The notes: a model not told the origin generated them from the letters alone. DNA of 64,000 bases from Candidatus Ribeiella danica (GCA_016717335.1 JADKFS010000001.1:1302001-1366000); one strand, 5' to 3'. Shown: positions 49,876 through 57,974, counted from the first letter of the stretch. Numbers and translations: made by a program.

Positions 49876-51144
49876 ATGCAAATAACGATAATCGCGGGAG
49901 GTAGTCGCGGTGATGTTCAGCCCTATGTGGCGTTAGGAAAGGGATTAAAGGAAGCCGGGCATACGGTTCGAGTCCTCGCTCCTCAGGATTACCAAGACCT
50001 GATAACAGCCTATGGCTTGGAATTCTTTGACATGGGCGGTGGGGTGAAAACAATGGCGCAAAGCCAGATTCAGGATATCGTCGAGCAAGGCAATATCCTG
50101 AAAATTCTGGCGGTTACAGGAAAAGGCGCGCAACAGCTTGCCCTTCAATCAGCCACACAGGGGCTGGTGGCCTGTCAGGGTTCTGACTTGATACTTGCCG
50201 GCTTCGCCGGGCTCTCTAATGGATTAGCGCTCGCGGAAAAGCTGAGTATCCCATTCCTTCAGGCTCACTTAATGCCATTTACGCCGACAAGCGAATTTCC
50301 CAGTGTCCTGACGCCGCAGCTGCCGCAAACACGGCTAACCAGATGGGCTAATAGCTTGTCGCATCGCTTTGCACAGCAAATGATGTGGCAGATGTTACGC
50401 GCCGCCGACAACAAAGCTCGTGCCCAGGTTTTGAAGATGACACCGGCCCCATTCTGGGGGCCATTTGCGTCCCTGCGACAGGAATCACAACCGATGATCT
50501 ATGGGTATAGTCAGCACGTGATCCCACCTCCTGCCGATTGGCCGGAGTACATTCATGTCACGGGATACTGGTTTTTGGAGCCACCTCCTGGGTGGGAGCC
50601 ACCGAGTGACTTGGTACAGTTCCTCCAGGCTGGGCCGCCGCCAGTCTATGTTGGCTTTGGCAGTATGCTCAGCCGTAAACCAGAAGAGACCGCAGATTTG
50701 GTTTTGAAAGCGTTGGCGCGCGCAGGGCAGCGCGCGGTGTTATCATCGGGCTGGGGCGGGCTAAAGAAAGAGCATGTTCCGGAGACCGTGTGTATGGTTG
50801 GCTCAATTCCACATAGCTGGCTCTTTCCAAAAATGGCTACGGTTGTGCATCACGGCGGCGCGGGAACAACGGGCGCAGGACTACGCGCTGGAATCCCATC
50901 CATTATCACGCCATTTTTTGGCGACCAGCCGTTTTGGGGACACCGGGTGTATGAGTTGGGGGTTGGCCCGAAGCCCATTCCGCGCCAACGTCTCACAGTC
51001 GAGCATTTAGCTGACGCAATTCAGCGCGCTGTGTCTGACACGGCGATCCGGGAGAACGCAGCCCGTCTCGGGGAGCGTATTCGCGCCGAGGATGGAATTG
51101 CACGGGCTGTGGCAATTATTGAGCAGAATAGGCACCTTAAATAA
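49876..51144 (+). CDS. UGT/macrolide-type glycosyltransferase
   Basis: GT-B fold glycosyltransferase of family 1, 422 residues, like sterol glucosyltransferases and macrolide glycosyltransferases. N-terminal GGSRGDVQPYVALGKGLKEAGH is the classic family start; the C-terminal nucleotide-sugar site is VYVGFGSM, then VVHHGGAGTTGAGLRAGIP and PFFGDQPFWG. It may glycosylate a lipid or inactivate an antibiotic. ATG 49876. It lies just after the attC-like site and is visibly lower in GC than the core chromosome. Confidence 0.88.
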   Translation: MQITIIAGGSRGDVQPYVALGKGLKEAGHTVRVLAPQDYQDLITAYGLEFFDMGGGVKTMAQSQIQDIVEQGNILKILAVTGKGAQQLALQSATQGLVACQGSDLILAGFAGLSNGLALAEKLSIPFLQAHLMPFTPTSEFPSVLTPQLPQTRLTRWANSLSHRFAQQMMWQMLRAADNKARAQVLKMTPAPFWGPFASLRQESQPMIYGYSQHVIPPPADWPEYIHVTGYWFLEPPPGWEPPSDLVQFLQAGPPPVYVGFGSMLSRKPEETADLVLKALARAGQRAVLSSGWGGLKKEHVPETVCMVGSIPHSWLFPKMATVVHHGGAGTTGAGLRAGIPSIITPFFGDQPFWGHRVYELGVGPKPIPRQRLTVEHLADAIQRAVSDTAIRENAARLGERIRAEDGIARAVAIIEQNRHLK

Positions 51145-51323
51145 GCGGCCCGAAAAGCAGCGCCGGCAATCTGCCTTATTCCGCGCATGCCATCCGTAAA
51201 AGCTATGGAGCGGAACGGCTTTCCTCGGTCGCGCGGGCGCAGGAGAGCGCGGCAAAATCGTGCGCGCAACACACCAGGCGTTGTCGCATAATTCAGAATT
51301 GGACTTGTACCGCACTGATCAAG

Positions 51324-51644
51324 ATGAAACAGTTCTATCACGAGATCATGGGGTTCCCAATCTATCGTGATTGGGGCAGTTGGATCGAAATGCGGGTCGG
51401 GTCGGTGCTGCTTGCACTGCGGCACCATGACCGTCCCTACGATGGGCCAAGCTTTCAGCCTTACTCGGCCGCAGTCCAATTGGCATTTCGGGTCACCCCC
51501 GCCGAAGTAGACACCTGTTACAAGGAGTTGTGCGCACACGCGGTCGAGATCCTGGAACCGCCAATCAGCAAGGAGTACGGACACAAGACAGTGTTCTTCA
51601 AAGATCCGGAAGGCAATGTGCTTGAAATCTACGCGGATATCTGA
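51324..51644 (+). CDS. VOC (glyoxalase/bleomycin-resistance) family protein, probably 5'-damaged
   Basis: 106 residues with a VOC core: MKQFYHEIMGFPIYRDWGSWIEMRVGSVLLAL and KTVFFKDPEGNVLEIYADI, the last matching the metal-binding end of the domain. The first strand (usually ...LDLYVxD...) is missing from this frame but can be read in another frame just upstream (LDLYRTDQ at 51299-51320), which suggests a frameshift near 51320. ATG 51324 has no ribosome site. A truncated product or a pseudogene is likely. Confidence 0.65.
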   Translation: MKQFYHEIMGFPIYRDWGSWIEMRVGSVLLALRHHDRPYDGPSFQPYSAAVQLAFRVTPAEVDTCYKELCAHAVEILEPPISKEYGHKTVFFKDPEGNVLEIYADI

Positions 51645-51661
51645 GCATCGAGCGAGCAACG

Positions 51662-51892
51662 CTACTCACTGTCTTCAGATTTGCCACCCTTGAGCAGCGC
51701 ATAGATCGCCATGGCGTGTCCGTGCCCAAGGTCAAAATCCTGCTTGAGCCAGGCGACGATGTCGCCCGCTTTGACGCCCGGCTTGATGTTCTGTCCATCG
51801 GTAAAGCCTTTCTCGGCAGCCAGCCTGCGAAAATCTTCAGGGCCGTTGCCGGTCTTGGCCTTGATGTTGTTCAGGTAGCTTTGGAATGACAT
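51662..51892 (-). CDS. DUF4287 family protein
   Basis: 76-residue protein with the DUF4287 pattern: MSFQSYLNNIKAKTGNGPEDFRRLA, GVKAGDIVAWLKQDFDLGHGHAMAIYALLKG. Family function is unknown; members are common in soil bacteria and are often encoded next to stress or VOC genes. ATG 51892 has a strong TAAGGAGG ribosome site. It points against the neighbouring accessory genes. Confidence 0.88.
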   Translation of the reverse strand: MSFQSYLNNIKAKTGNGPEDFRRLAAEKGFTDGQNIKPGVKAGDIVAWLKQDFDLGHGHAMAIYALLKGGKSEDSE

Positions 51893-52752
51893 GGCAGACC
51901 TCCTTACAAGATAATGCTATCCGCCAATTCGCCCTGCTTTGTTGCTGTACACAAGATAGTCGTTCGGCGGAGACGAAAATCGACAGTCGGATCTGACGAT
52001 CGGCGCTGTATGCGCGGTACAGCGCAGTCATATGCAGAAGGCGCCCAACAGCAACCGCCGGCGGAACGACAATCCGCCGGCGGCGCTGAGGAGGCAAGGA
52101 GATGAGCCGACAACCACGTTGAGCGTAGCAGACGTTACCAGCTAGGCCCCGAATCAGCTGTACGCCTGACCGCCACGACCACCCATAGACATTGCCCCGC
52201 GCTGGCCAGCGCACAGCACGCGCCACGCTGTTCGACGACTCACCGCTAGGCCCCCTGCGCCAGCGCCTCGATCGCGGCAGCAGCTGGTCGAGGTTGAACG
52301 GCTTGGCGAGAAACAGCGCGTCGCCGATCTGCCCCGGCCCCGCGAGGCTTGGGCCGGCGGCGTTCCCGCTGATCAGCAGCGCCGGCGTGTGCGCGAAGCG
52401 CCTCGCGCGGAAACATATACCGTTGGTGTGGCCCGCCCTCCCCACGATCGAGCGCGAGCGGACGCGTGAGCGCCCGGCCGATATTGCTTTGGCAAGACGT
52501 GTGATAGATCGGGGTGCCGTCCGGATAGATTTCGGTTTTCTGAAGTCCATCAAGGGAATTACGAGGGGAATAGCTACGGCCTCGCAGCGTCAGCCTGAGA
52601 AACTTCGCTACGAGGCCGTTCTTGCCGGTTGTCTTGGCTCGCACCTTAACAACCTTCTGTGTTGCCTTGCCTGTCTGTCGCTTATGATACGCGGCAGTCT
52701 CCGGCTGGGCAATTTTTGTTGCTCCCACACCGTTGTGGGTGTATCTGAGAAT
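51893..52752. other. Degenerate interval next to tRNA-Asn
   Basis: No intact gene. It contains a G/C hairpin GCCGGCGG / CCGCCGGC (52060-52086), the receiver-domain relic at 52240-52400, and about 350 bases on the minus strand with a frame (IYPDGTPIYHTSCQSNIG and LVAKFLRLTLRGRSYSPRNSLDGLQ) that I cannot assign. It ends at the 3' end of tRNA-Asn, the usual place for integrated elements to leave remains. Confidence 0.5.
52240..52400 (-). pseudogene. Relic of a response-regulator receiver domain
   Basis: Minus-strand reading gives TPALLISGNAAGPSLAGPGQ followed by IGDALFLAKPFNLDQLL, which matches the end of a receiver domain (TPVILLTG ... ADYFLxKPFDLDELL, with the conserved Lys-Pro). The N-terminal half with the phosphoacceptor Asp is absent. 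Neighbouring sequence does not continue the domain in any frame, so it is a fragment. Confidence 0.5.
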
Positions 52753-52827
52753 TGGCTCCCCGACGAGGATTCGAACCTCGAACCTACTGATTAACAGTCA
52801 GCCGCTCTACCGTTGAGCTATCGGGGA
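52753..52827 (-). tRNA. tRNA-Asn (GTT)
   Basis: Full cloverleaf on the minus strand: acceptor TCCCCGA / TCGGGGA, D arm AGCTCAACGGTAGAGC, anticodon arm CTGACTGTTAATCAG with GTT anticodon, T arm CGAGGTTCGAATCCTCG, discriminator G, and CCA encoded at 52755-52753. Perfect consensus promoter upstream. Its 3' end faces the accessory block at 47.4-52.75 kb. Confidence 0.96.
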
Positions 52828-52846
52828 TCGCACGCACACTCGAAAG

Positions 52847-52875
52847 ATTATACACAGCTTCACAATCGCTGTCAA
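52847..52875 (-). promoter_or_regulatory. Promoter of tRNA-Asn
   Basis: TTGACA (52875-52870), 17 bases, TATAAT (52852-52847) on the minus strand: an exact match to the housekeeping consensus, 20 bases from the first tRNA base. Confidence 0.88.
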
Positions 52876-52914
52876 ATACCAGTAACGCGCAACCAGGGCT
52901 AATGTAACGCCTTT

Positions 52915-53065
52915 GACCCCTCCCCCTTGCCCCATCCCCTGCTCGGGGAGGGAATAGATCTGGCGTCGTGATGCGGTCACGCCCAGGGGCGCCCGGCGAC
53001 CACACCACGACGCCGATAAGAATCCCCCCTCCCATGCCGGCGAGGGGGGCGAGGGGGGTGAGGGC
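52915..53065. repeat. Dispersed repeat family B, copy 6
   Basis: CCCCTCCCCCTTGCCCCATC, hairpin with CGGGGAGGG, a dyad GGCGTCGTGATGCGG / imperfect CCACACCACGACGCC (52962-53012), and a second block CCCCCCTCCCATGCC / CGAGGGGGG. No gene is supported between the tRNA and the RlmI-like gene. Confidence 0.65.
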
Positions 53066-53102
53066 CGACTTTGCACGAGCCCTGAGGGAGTTGCAGGAAG
53101 CC

Positions 53103-53131
53103 TTGCCGCGCCGCGCGCTGTGCGCTACAAT
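53103..53131 (+). promoter_or_regulatory. Promoter of the RlmI-like gene
   Basis: TTGCCG (53103-53108), 17 bases, TACAAT (53126-53131), about 60 bases ahead of the start at 53197. Confidence 0.55.
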
Positions 53132-53196
53132 CACCTGGCGCAAAGCCTGCGCGCGGCGCCGGGCCGCCAGAGACAGCCGGCGAGGACGAGAGCCCG

Positions 53197-54435
53197 ATGC
53201 CAAAGCCGATCGAGATCCAGCTACCCGGCCACCTCAAAGAGCGGCTGGCCCAGGGCCACCCGTGGGTCTACCGCAACCACGTGCCGCCGGCGCTGCGCCT
53301 GCCCTCGGGGGCGTGGGTGCGCGCGCGCTGCGGCGGCTGGTCCGGCTACGGGCTATGGGATGCCGAGCGGCCGATCGCGCTGCGGATCTTCTCCGAGCGC
53401 CAGCAGCCCGACGCGCGCTGGCTGCGCGAGCGCGTGCGGGCGGCCTGGGATCTGCGGGCGCCGCTGCGCGCGGCCGGCTGCACGGCCTACCGCTGGCTGT
53501 TCGGCGAGGGCGACGGCCTGCCTGGCCTGACGGTCGACCGCTACGGCGACTTCGCCGTCGTCCAGACGTATATGGACGGCGCGGGCGAGCTGATCGACTG
53601 GCTGGTGGCGGCGCTGAACCAGGTTGACCCGACCCTGCGCGGGGTGGTGCTCAGGCGCCGAGATGCGGACGAGGATGAGGCGACCAACGACCAACGACCG
53701 ACGACCAACGAGGCAGATTCTCATTCGTCCTTCGTCGTTGGTCGTTGGTCGGCACTCTGGGGCGCCGCGCCGCCGAAGAGCCTGGTCGTGCGCGAGCACG
53801 GCGTGCAGCTGTATGTCGACCTGCAGATCGGCCAGAAGACCGGCCTGTTCCTCGACCAGCGCGAGAACCGCCGCTACGTGGAGGGCGTCAGCGGCGGGCG
53901 CTCGGTGCTGAACTGCTTCGCCTACACCGGGGCGTTCTCGCTCTACGCGCTGCGCGGCGGCGCGGGCGCGGTCGTCAGCGCCGACATCGGCAAGGGCCTG
54001 GCCGCGGCGGCGGCCGCCAACGTCGCGCTGAACGGGCTCGACGCGGCGCGCCATGAGTTCGTGACCGGCGACTGCTTCGAGCTGCTCGAGCGCTATGCCG
54101 GCGAGGGCCGCCGCTTCGACCTGGTGATCCTCGACCCGCCCAGCTTCGCGAAGAGCCGCCAGAACCGCTACGCCGCGCTGCGGGCCTACACCCGGCTCAA
54201 CGCCCTGGCGCTGCGCTGCGTCGCGCCGGGCGGGCTGCTGGCGAGCGCGAGCTGCACCAGCCAGGTCGGCCCGGAGGAGTTCAAGCAGATGCTCGCCGCG
54301 GCCGGAGCCCTGGCCGGCCGGCGGCTGCAGATCGTCCACGAGGCCGGCCAGCCGCTCGACCACCCGGTGCCGGCGCACTTTCCGGAGGGGCGCTACCTCA
54401 AGTTCGTGGCGGCGCGGGTGGGCGATGTCGAGTAG
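53197..54435 (+). CDS. RlmI-like rRNA methyltransferase with repeat insertion
   Basis: 412-residue PUA plus Rossmann methyltransferase of the RlmI family (5-methylcytosine in 23S rRNA in E. coli). PUA-like start LKERLAQGHPWVYRNHV; EGDGLPGLTVDRYGD; KTGLFLDQRENRR; motif I NCFAYTGAFSLYALRGG; motif IV LDPPSFAKS; C-terminal SCTSQVGPEEF with the catalytic Cys. Residues about 157-187 (TNDQRPTTNEADSHSSFVVG) come from a GACCAAC/GTCGTTG heptamer repeat in a loop between the EEhEE domain and the methyltransferase domain. ATG 53197 has GAGG-like sequence upstream. Confidence 0.87.
   Translation: MPKPIEIQLPGHLKERLAQGHPWVYRNHVPPALRLPSGAWVRARCGGWSGYGLWDAERPIALRIFSERQQPDARWLRERVRAAWDLRAPLRAAGCTAYRWLFGEGDGLPGLTVDRYGDFAVVQTYMDGAGELIDWLVAALNQVDPTLRGVVLRRRDADEDEATNDQRPTTNEADSHSSFVVGRWSALWGAAPPKSLVVREHGVQLYVDLQIGQKTGLFLDQRENRRYVEGVSGGRSVLNCFAYTGAFSLYALRGGAGAVVSADIGKGLAAAAAANVALNGLDAARHEFVTGDCFELLERYAGEGRRFDLVILDPPSFAKSRQNRYAALRAYTRLNALALRCVAPGGLLASASCTSQVGPEEFKQMLAAAGALAGRRLQIVHEAGQPLDHPVPAHFPEGRYLKFVAARVGDVE
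53682..53750. repeat. GACCAAC/GTCGTTG repeat inserted in a coding region
   Basis: GACCAAC/GACCGAC units (53682-53710) and, after an 18-base loop, the complementary GTCCTTCGTCGTTGGTCGTT arm (53727-53748), in frame in the RlmI-like gene. Related to the insertion at 14597. Confidence 0.9.
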
Positions 54436-54672
54436 TCAGAAGTCAGAAGTCAGAAGTCAGATCTAGGGATTTCGACGTGCCACTGTACGGGCGCGCTCTG
54501 GCGCGCCCCTACGCCTGGGGACAATCAACGGTCAAGCGCGATTGAATTATGCCGCATGGTTCAATGCTCGGGATTTCGACGTGCCACTGTACGGGCGCGA
54601 TATATCGCGCCCCTACGCCTGTGGGGCAATGAACGGTCAAGCTCGATTGAATTATGCCGGCTTCTGACTCCT
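54432..54672. repeat. 90-bp direct repeat framed by AGTCAGA heptamers
   Basis: AGTCAGA units (54433-54460) and a short inverted arm CTTCTGACTCC (54661-54671) enclose two copies of an about 90-base unit (54466-54554 and 54570-54659). Each copy reads GGGATTTCGACGTGCCACTG, then TACGGGCGCG / CGCGCCCCTA as a hairpin, then ATCAACGGTCAAG and GATTGAATTATGCCG. The copies differ mainly in the hairpin loop. No gene is supported. Confidence 0.88.
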
Positions 54673-54715
54673 GGGCGCGGCACCGATGTTGCTGCTCATC
54701 GGGAGGACAATTGCA

Positions 54716-55276
54716 ATGAGCGTCTGGCGCTACACAGTCGCGTTGCCCCTCGTGGCCGCCCTGCTGCGGGGCTGCGGCGGAGCGACGCCTGAGCCCCAAG
54801 CGCAACCAGGAGGGACAGCAGTGACATTTACGCTCACCAGCCCGGCGTTCGACCAGGGCGCGGCGATCCCGGCCAGGCACACCTGCGACGGCGAGAGCAC
54901 TTCCCCGCCGCTGCGCTGGGATGGCCCGCCGGCGGCCCAGAGCTTCGTGCTGATCGTCGACGACCCCGACGCGCCGCGCGGGACCTTCACGCACTGGATG
55001 CTCTACGACATCCCCGGCGCGCAGCGCGAGCTGCCCGAGGGGCTCGCGAACGTCGGCGCGCTCGGCACGCCCGGCATGAACGATTTCTCCAAGATTGGCT
55101 ACGGCGGCCCCTGCCCGCCGCGCGGGGGCCCGCACCGCTACGTCTTCACGCTCTCCGCGCTCGATATCGCCACGCTCAACCTGCCCGCCGAGGCGGCTCG
55201 CCAGCAGGTCGAGGCGGCCATCCGCGGCCACGTGATCGGCCAGGCCCAGCTCATGGGGCGGTACGAGCGGCGATAG
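54716..55276 (+). CDS. YbhB/YbcL-type PEBP lipoprotein
   Basis: Phosphatidylethanolamine-binding-protein family member of 186 residues. Hydrophobic N-terminus ending LLRGCGGA, which fits a lipobox; core motifs DDPDAPRGTFTHWMLYDIP and GYGGPCPPRGGPHRYVFTLSALD, which form the anion-binding pocket. Bacterial members have no settled function. ATG 54716 has GGGAGG upstream; an in-frame ATG 30 bases earlier would spoil the signal peptide. Confidence 0.87.
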   Translation: MSVWRYTVALPLVAALLRGCGGATPEPQAQPGGTAVTFTLTSPAFDQGAAIPARHTCDGESTSPPLRWDGPPAAQSFVLIVDDPDAPRGTFTHWMLYDIPGAQRELPEGLANVGALGTPGMNDFSKIGYGGPCPPRGGPHRYVFTLSALDIATLNLPAEAARQQVEAAIRGHVIGQAQLMGRYERR

Positions 55277-55287
55277 CCGGTTGGCAC

Positions 55288-55327
55288 GTTGGCGCGTTAG
55301 AACGTTCGAACGTTCTAACGCGCCAAC
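55288..55327. repeat. Perfect 40-bp palindrome
   Basis: GTTGGCGCGTTAGAACGTTC followed immediately by its exact reverse complement, with no loop. It is built of GAACGTT and GTTGGCGC words like the repeat at 16266. It lies between the PEBP gene and the promoter of the ATP-grasp operon. Confidence 0.9.
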
Positions 55328-55339
55328 GACTCGGTCGCC

Positions 55340-55368
55340 TTGTCACCTCGCCCCCCTTCGAGTATAAT
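55340..55368 (+). promoter_or_regulatory. Promoter of the ATP-grasp operon
   Basis: TTGTCA (55340-55345), 17 bases, TATAAT (55363-55368), giving a leader of about 80 bases before the start at 55455. Confidence 0.65.
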
Positions 55369-55454
55369 CGCCGCGCACCACAACGCGCGAAGATACGCTC
55401 GGCGGCGACGATGCCTTCCCGGAACGGCAGCTCGACCTGGCATAGGGGAGGCAG

Positions 55455-56894
55455 ATGGCCAACCTGTTCGACGGCTACAGCACCGGCGGTTTCTTCGACG
55501 AGATGTTCGAGGTGCCCGGGCACCCGCGGCCGCACTACCGGCGGCTGCACGAGCGGCTGCGCGAGCTCTCGCGCGACGACTACGACAACCGCCTGCGGCT
55601 GGCCGACATCGCGTTCCTGTACCAGGGCATCACCTTCACCGTCTACAGCGCGCACGAGGGCATCGAGCGGATCTTTCCGTTCGACCTGGTACCGCGGATC
55701 ATCCCGCACGGCGAGTGGCAGGTGCTCGACCGCGGCCTGCGCCAGCGCATCACCGCGCTGAACCTGTTCCTCCACGATGTCTACCACGACCAGCAGATCC
55801 TGCGCGAGGGCATCATCCCCGCCGACCTGGTGCTCGGCTCGCAGGGCTTCTGCGACCTGATGGTCGGCGTCGACCCGCCCGGCGGCGTGTACATCCACAT
55901 CACCGGCACCGACCTGGTGCGCGACGAGCGCGGGCGCTACCTGGTGCTTGAGGACAACGGCCGCAGCCCCTCGGGGGTCTCGTATGTGCTCGAGAATCGC
56001 GCCGCGATGAAGCGCACCTTCCCGCGTCTGTTCGAGCGCTCCGGCGTGCTGCCGGTCGAGCACTACCCGCAGGCGCTGCTGGAGACGCTGCGCGCGGTCG
56101 CGCCGCGCGGGGTTGATTCGCCGACGGTGGCGCTGCTGACGCCCGGCATCTACAACTCGGCCTACTTCGAGCACTCGTTCCTGGCGCGCCAGATGGGCAT
56201 CGAGCTGGTCGAGGGGCGCGACCTGGTGGCCTACGACAACCGCATCTTCATGCGCACGACCCGCGGCCTCCAGCAGGTCGACGTGATCTACCGGCGGATC
56301 GACGACACCTTTCTTGACCCGCTGGCGTTTCGCAACGAGTCGATGCTCGGCTGCGCCGGGCTGTTCAACGCCTACCGCGCCGGCCGGGTGACGCTCGCCA
56401 ACGCCGTCGGCACCGGCGTGGCCGACGACAAGGCGATCTACCCGTTCGTCCCGGCGATGATCCGCTTCTACCTGTCCGAAGAGCCGCTGCTCGACAATGT
56501 GCCGACCTACCGCGCCGACGATCCGTCGGACCGAATGTATATTCTGGAGCGCCTGGACCAGCTGGTGGTCAAGTCGGTCAACGAGTCGGGCGGCTACGGC
56601 ATGCTGGTCGGGCCGCACGCCGCCGCGGCCGAGCGGGCCGACTTCGCGGAGAAGATTCGCGCCAACCCGCGCAACTTCATCGCCCAGCCGACCCTGGCGC
56701 TCAGCCGCCACCCCACCTTCGTGGACGGCCACTTCGAGGGCCGGCACGTCGACTTCCGGCCGTACATTCTCAGCGGCGGCGAGATCACGATCGTGCCCGG
56801 CGGCCTGACGCGCGTCGCGCTGCGCAAGGGCTCGCTGGTGGTCAACTCGTCGCAGGGCGGGGGCAGCAAGGATACTTGGGTGCTGGACGAATAA
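55455..56894 (+). CDS. Circularly permuted ATP-grasp protein
   Basis: 479-residue member of the CP_ATPgrasp (DUF404/DUF407) family, predicted peptide ligase. Motifs: YRRLHERLRELS, FTVYSAHEGIERIFPFDLVPRII, LEDNGRSPSGVSYVLENR, NAVGTGVADDKAIYPFVPAMIRFYL, and VVKSVNESGGYGMLVGP with the ATP-binding Lys and glycine loop. It is always encoded with an alpha-E protein and often a transglutaminase, exactly as here. ATG 55455 has GGGAGG upstream. Substrate unknown; a short peptide made without ribosomes has been proposed for the family. Confidence 0.92.
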   Translation: MANLFDGYSTGGFFDEMFEVPGHPRPHYRRLHERLRELSRDDYDNRLRLADIAFLYQGITFTVYSAHEGIERIFPFDLVPRIIPHGEWQVLDRGLRQRITALNLFLHDVYHDQQILREGIIPADLVLGSQGFCDLMVGVDPPGGVYIHITGTDLVRDERGRYLVLEDNGRSPSGVSYVLENRAAMKRTFPRLFERSGVLPVEHYPQALLETLRAVAPRGVDSPTVALLTPGIYNSAYFEHSFLARQMGIELVEGRDLVAYDNRIFMRTTRGLQQVDVIYRRIDDTFLDPLAFRNESMLGCAGLFNAYRAGRVTLANAVGTGVADDKAIYPFVPAMIRFYLSEEPLLDNVPTYRADDPSDRMYILERLDQLVVKSVNESGGYGMLVGPHAAAAERADFAEKIRANPRNFIAQPTLALSRHPTFVDGHFEGRHVDFRPYILSGGEITIVPGGLTRVALRKGSLVVNSSQGGGSKDTWVLDE

Positions 56895-56974
56895 AGTATG
56901 AGTTTTGAGTTCTGAGTTTTGAGTTATCATCAGCGCAACTCAAAACTCAGAACTCAAAACTTAAAATTTAAAAC
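56893..56974. repeat. TTTTGAG/AACTCAA repeat between ATP-grasp and alpha-E genes
   Basis: TTTTGAGTTCTGAGTTTTGA arm (56901-56925) and AACTCAAAACTCAGAACTCA arm (56938-56968), complementary. It abuts the start of the alpha-E gene, which then has no purine-rich ribosome site. Confidence 0.9.
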
Positions 56975-56975
56975 T

Positions 56976-57974
56976 ATGCTCAGTCGTGTCGCCGAATCGC
57001 TGTTCTGGATGTCGCGCTACCTCGAGCGGGCCGAGGACGTGGCGCGGATCATTGCGGTCAACTTCCAGGCCTCGCTCGACGCGCCGTCGGTGAGCCAGGA
57101 GCTGGCGTGGGAGCCGGTGATCGCGATCACGGGCGATCACGCGCTGTTCCGCTCGTTCTTCGACCGCTTCGACGCCGCGAGCGTGACGGCCTTCCTGACG
57201 CGCAACCCCGAGAACCCCAACGCCATCCTGTCGTGCGTCGGCCGCGCGCGCGAGAACGCCCGCGCCGTGCGCGAGCAGATCAGCCGCGAGATGTGGGAGG
57301 AGATCAACCGGCTCTACCATATCGTCTCGGGCGCAGATGTGGACGCGATCATCCGCAACCCCTACGAGTTCTTCAGCCAGATCCGCAATGGCTCGCACCT
57401 GTTCCAGGGCGTGACCGACTCGACGATGGCCCACGGCGAGGGCTGGGAGTTCATCCAGGCCGGCAAGTTCCTGGAGCGCGCCGACAAGACCGGGCGCATC
57501 CTCGACGTCAAGTACACCGCGCTGGCCGCCAAGAGCGGTAGCGAGGGCGCGCCGCTGGCGAGCCTGCAGTGGATCGCCCTGCTCAAGTCGTGCAGCGCGT
57601 TCGAGCCGTACCGCCGCTCGCACTCGCAGCTGCAGGCCTGGCGCGTGGTCGACTTCCTGCTGCTCGACCAGACCTTCCCGCGCAGCGTGGCGTTCTGCCT
57701 CGAGCAGACCCGCGTCGCGCTGACGCACATCTCCGGCAGCCCGCTCGAGCGACCGGTCAACCCGGCCGAGCGGCTGCTGGGACGGCTGTGCGCCGAGCTG
57801 ACCTACCTGGACATCCGCGAGGCCCTGGCCGACCTGCACGTCTACCTGGACGATATGCAGCACAAGCTCAACAGCATCGGCGACTCGATCGCCCAGAGCT
57901 ACTTCATCCCGTCCGCGCTGCCGCCTGGCGACCCGCCGCGCGACCGCTACCGGCAGATTCAGCAGCAGCAGTGA
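56976..57974 (+). CDS. Alpha-E domain protein (DUF403)
   Basis: 332-residue all-helical alpha-E protein, partner of the circularly permuted ATP-grasp. Typical start MLSRVAESLFWMSRYLERAEDVARI, then SREMWEEINRLYHIVSG and GRLCAELTYLDIREAL. ATG 56976 is chosen because the family begins there; the sequence before it is the repeat arm (AAATTTAAAACT), with no ribosome site, so translation may depend on the upstream gene or on the repeat. The TGA stop is the first word of the next repeat. Confidence 0.9.
   Translation: MLSRVAESLFWMSRYLERAEDVARIIAVNFQASLDAPSVSQELAWEPVIAITGDHALFRSFFDRFDAASVTAFLTRNPENPNAILSCVGRARENARAVREQISREMWEEINRLYHIVSGADVDAIIRNPYEFFSQIRNGSHLFQGVTDSTMAHGEGWEFIQAGKFLERADKTGRILDVKYTALAAKSGSEGAPLASLQWIALLKSCSAFEPYRRSHSQLQAWRVVDFLLLDQTFPRSVAFCLEQTRVALTHISGSPLERPVNPAERLLGRLCAELTYLDIREALADLHVYLDDMQHKLNSIGDSIAQSYFIPSALPPGDPPRDRYRQIQQQQ

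Noticed and set aside
49876..51144. Assignment as a macrolide-resistance enzyme
   Set aside because: Family 1 GT-B enzymes with this signature act on many lipids and antibiotics; the acceptor cannot be read from the sequence.
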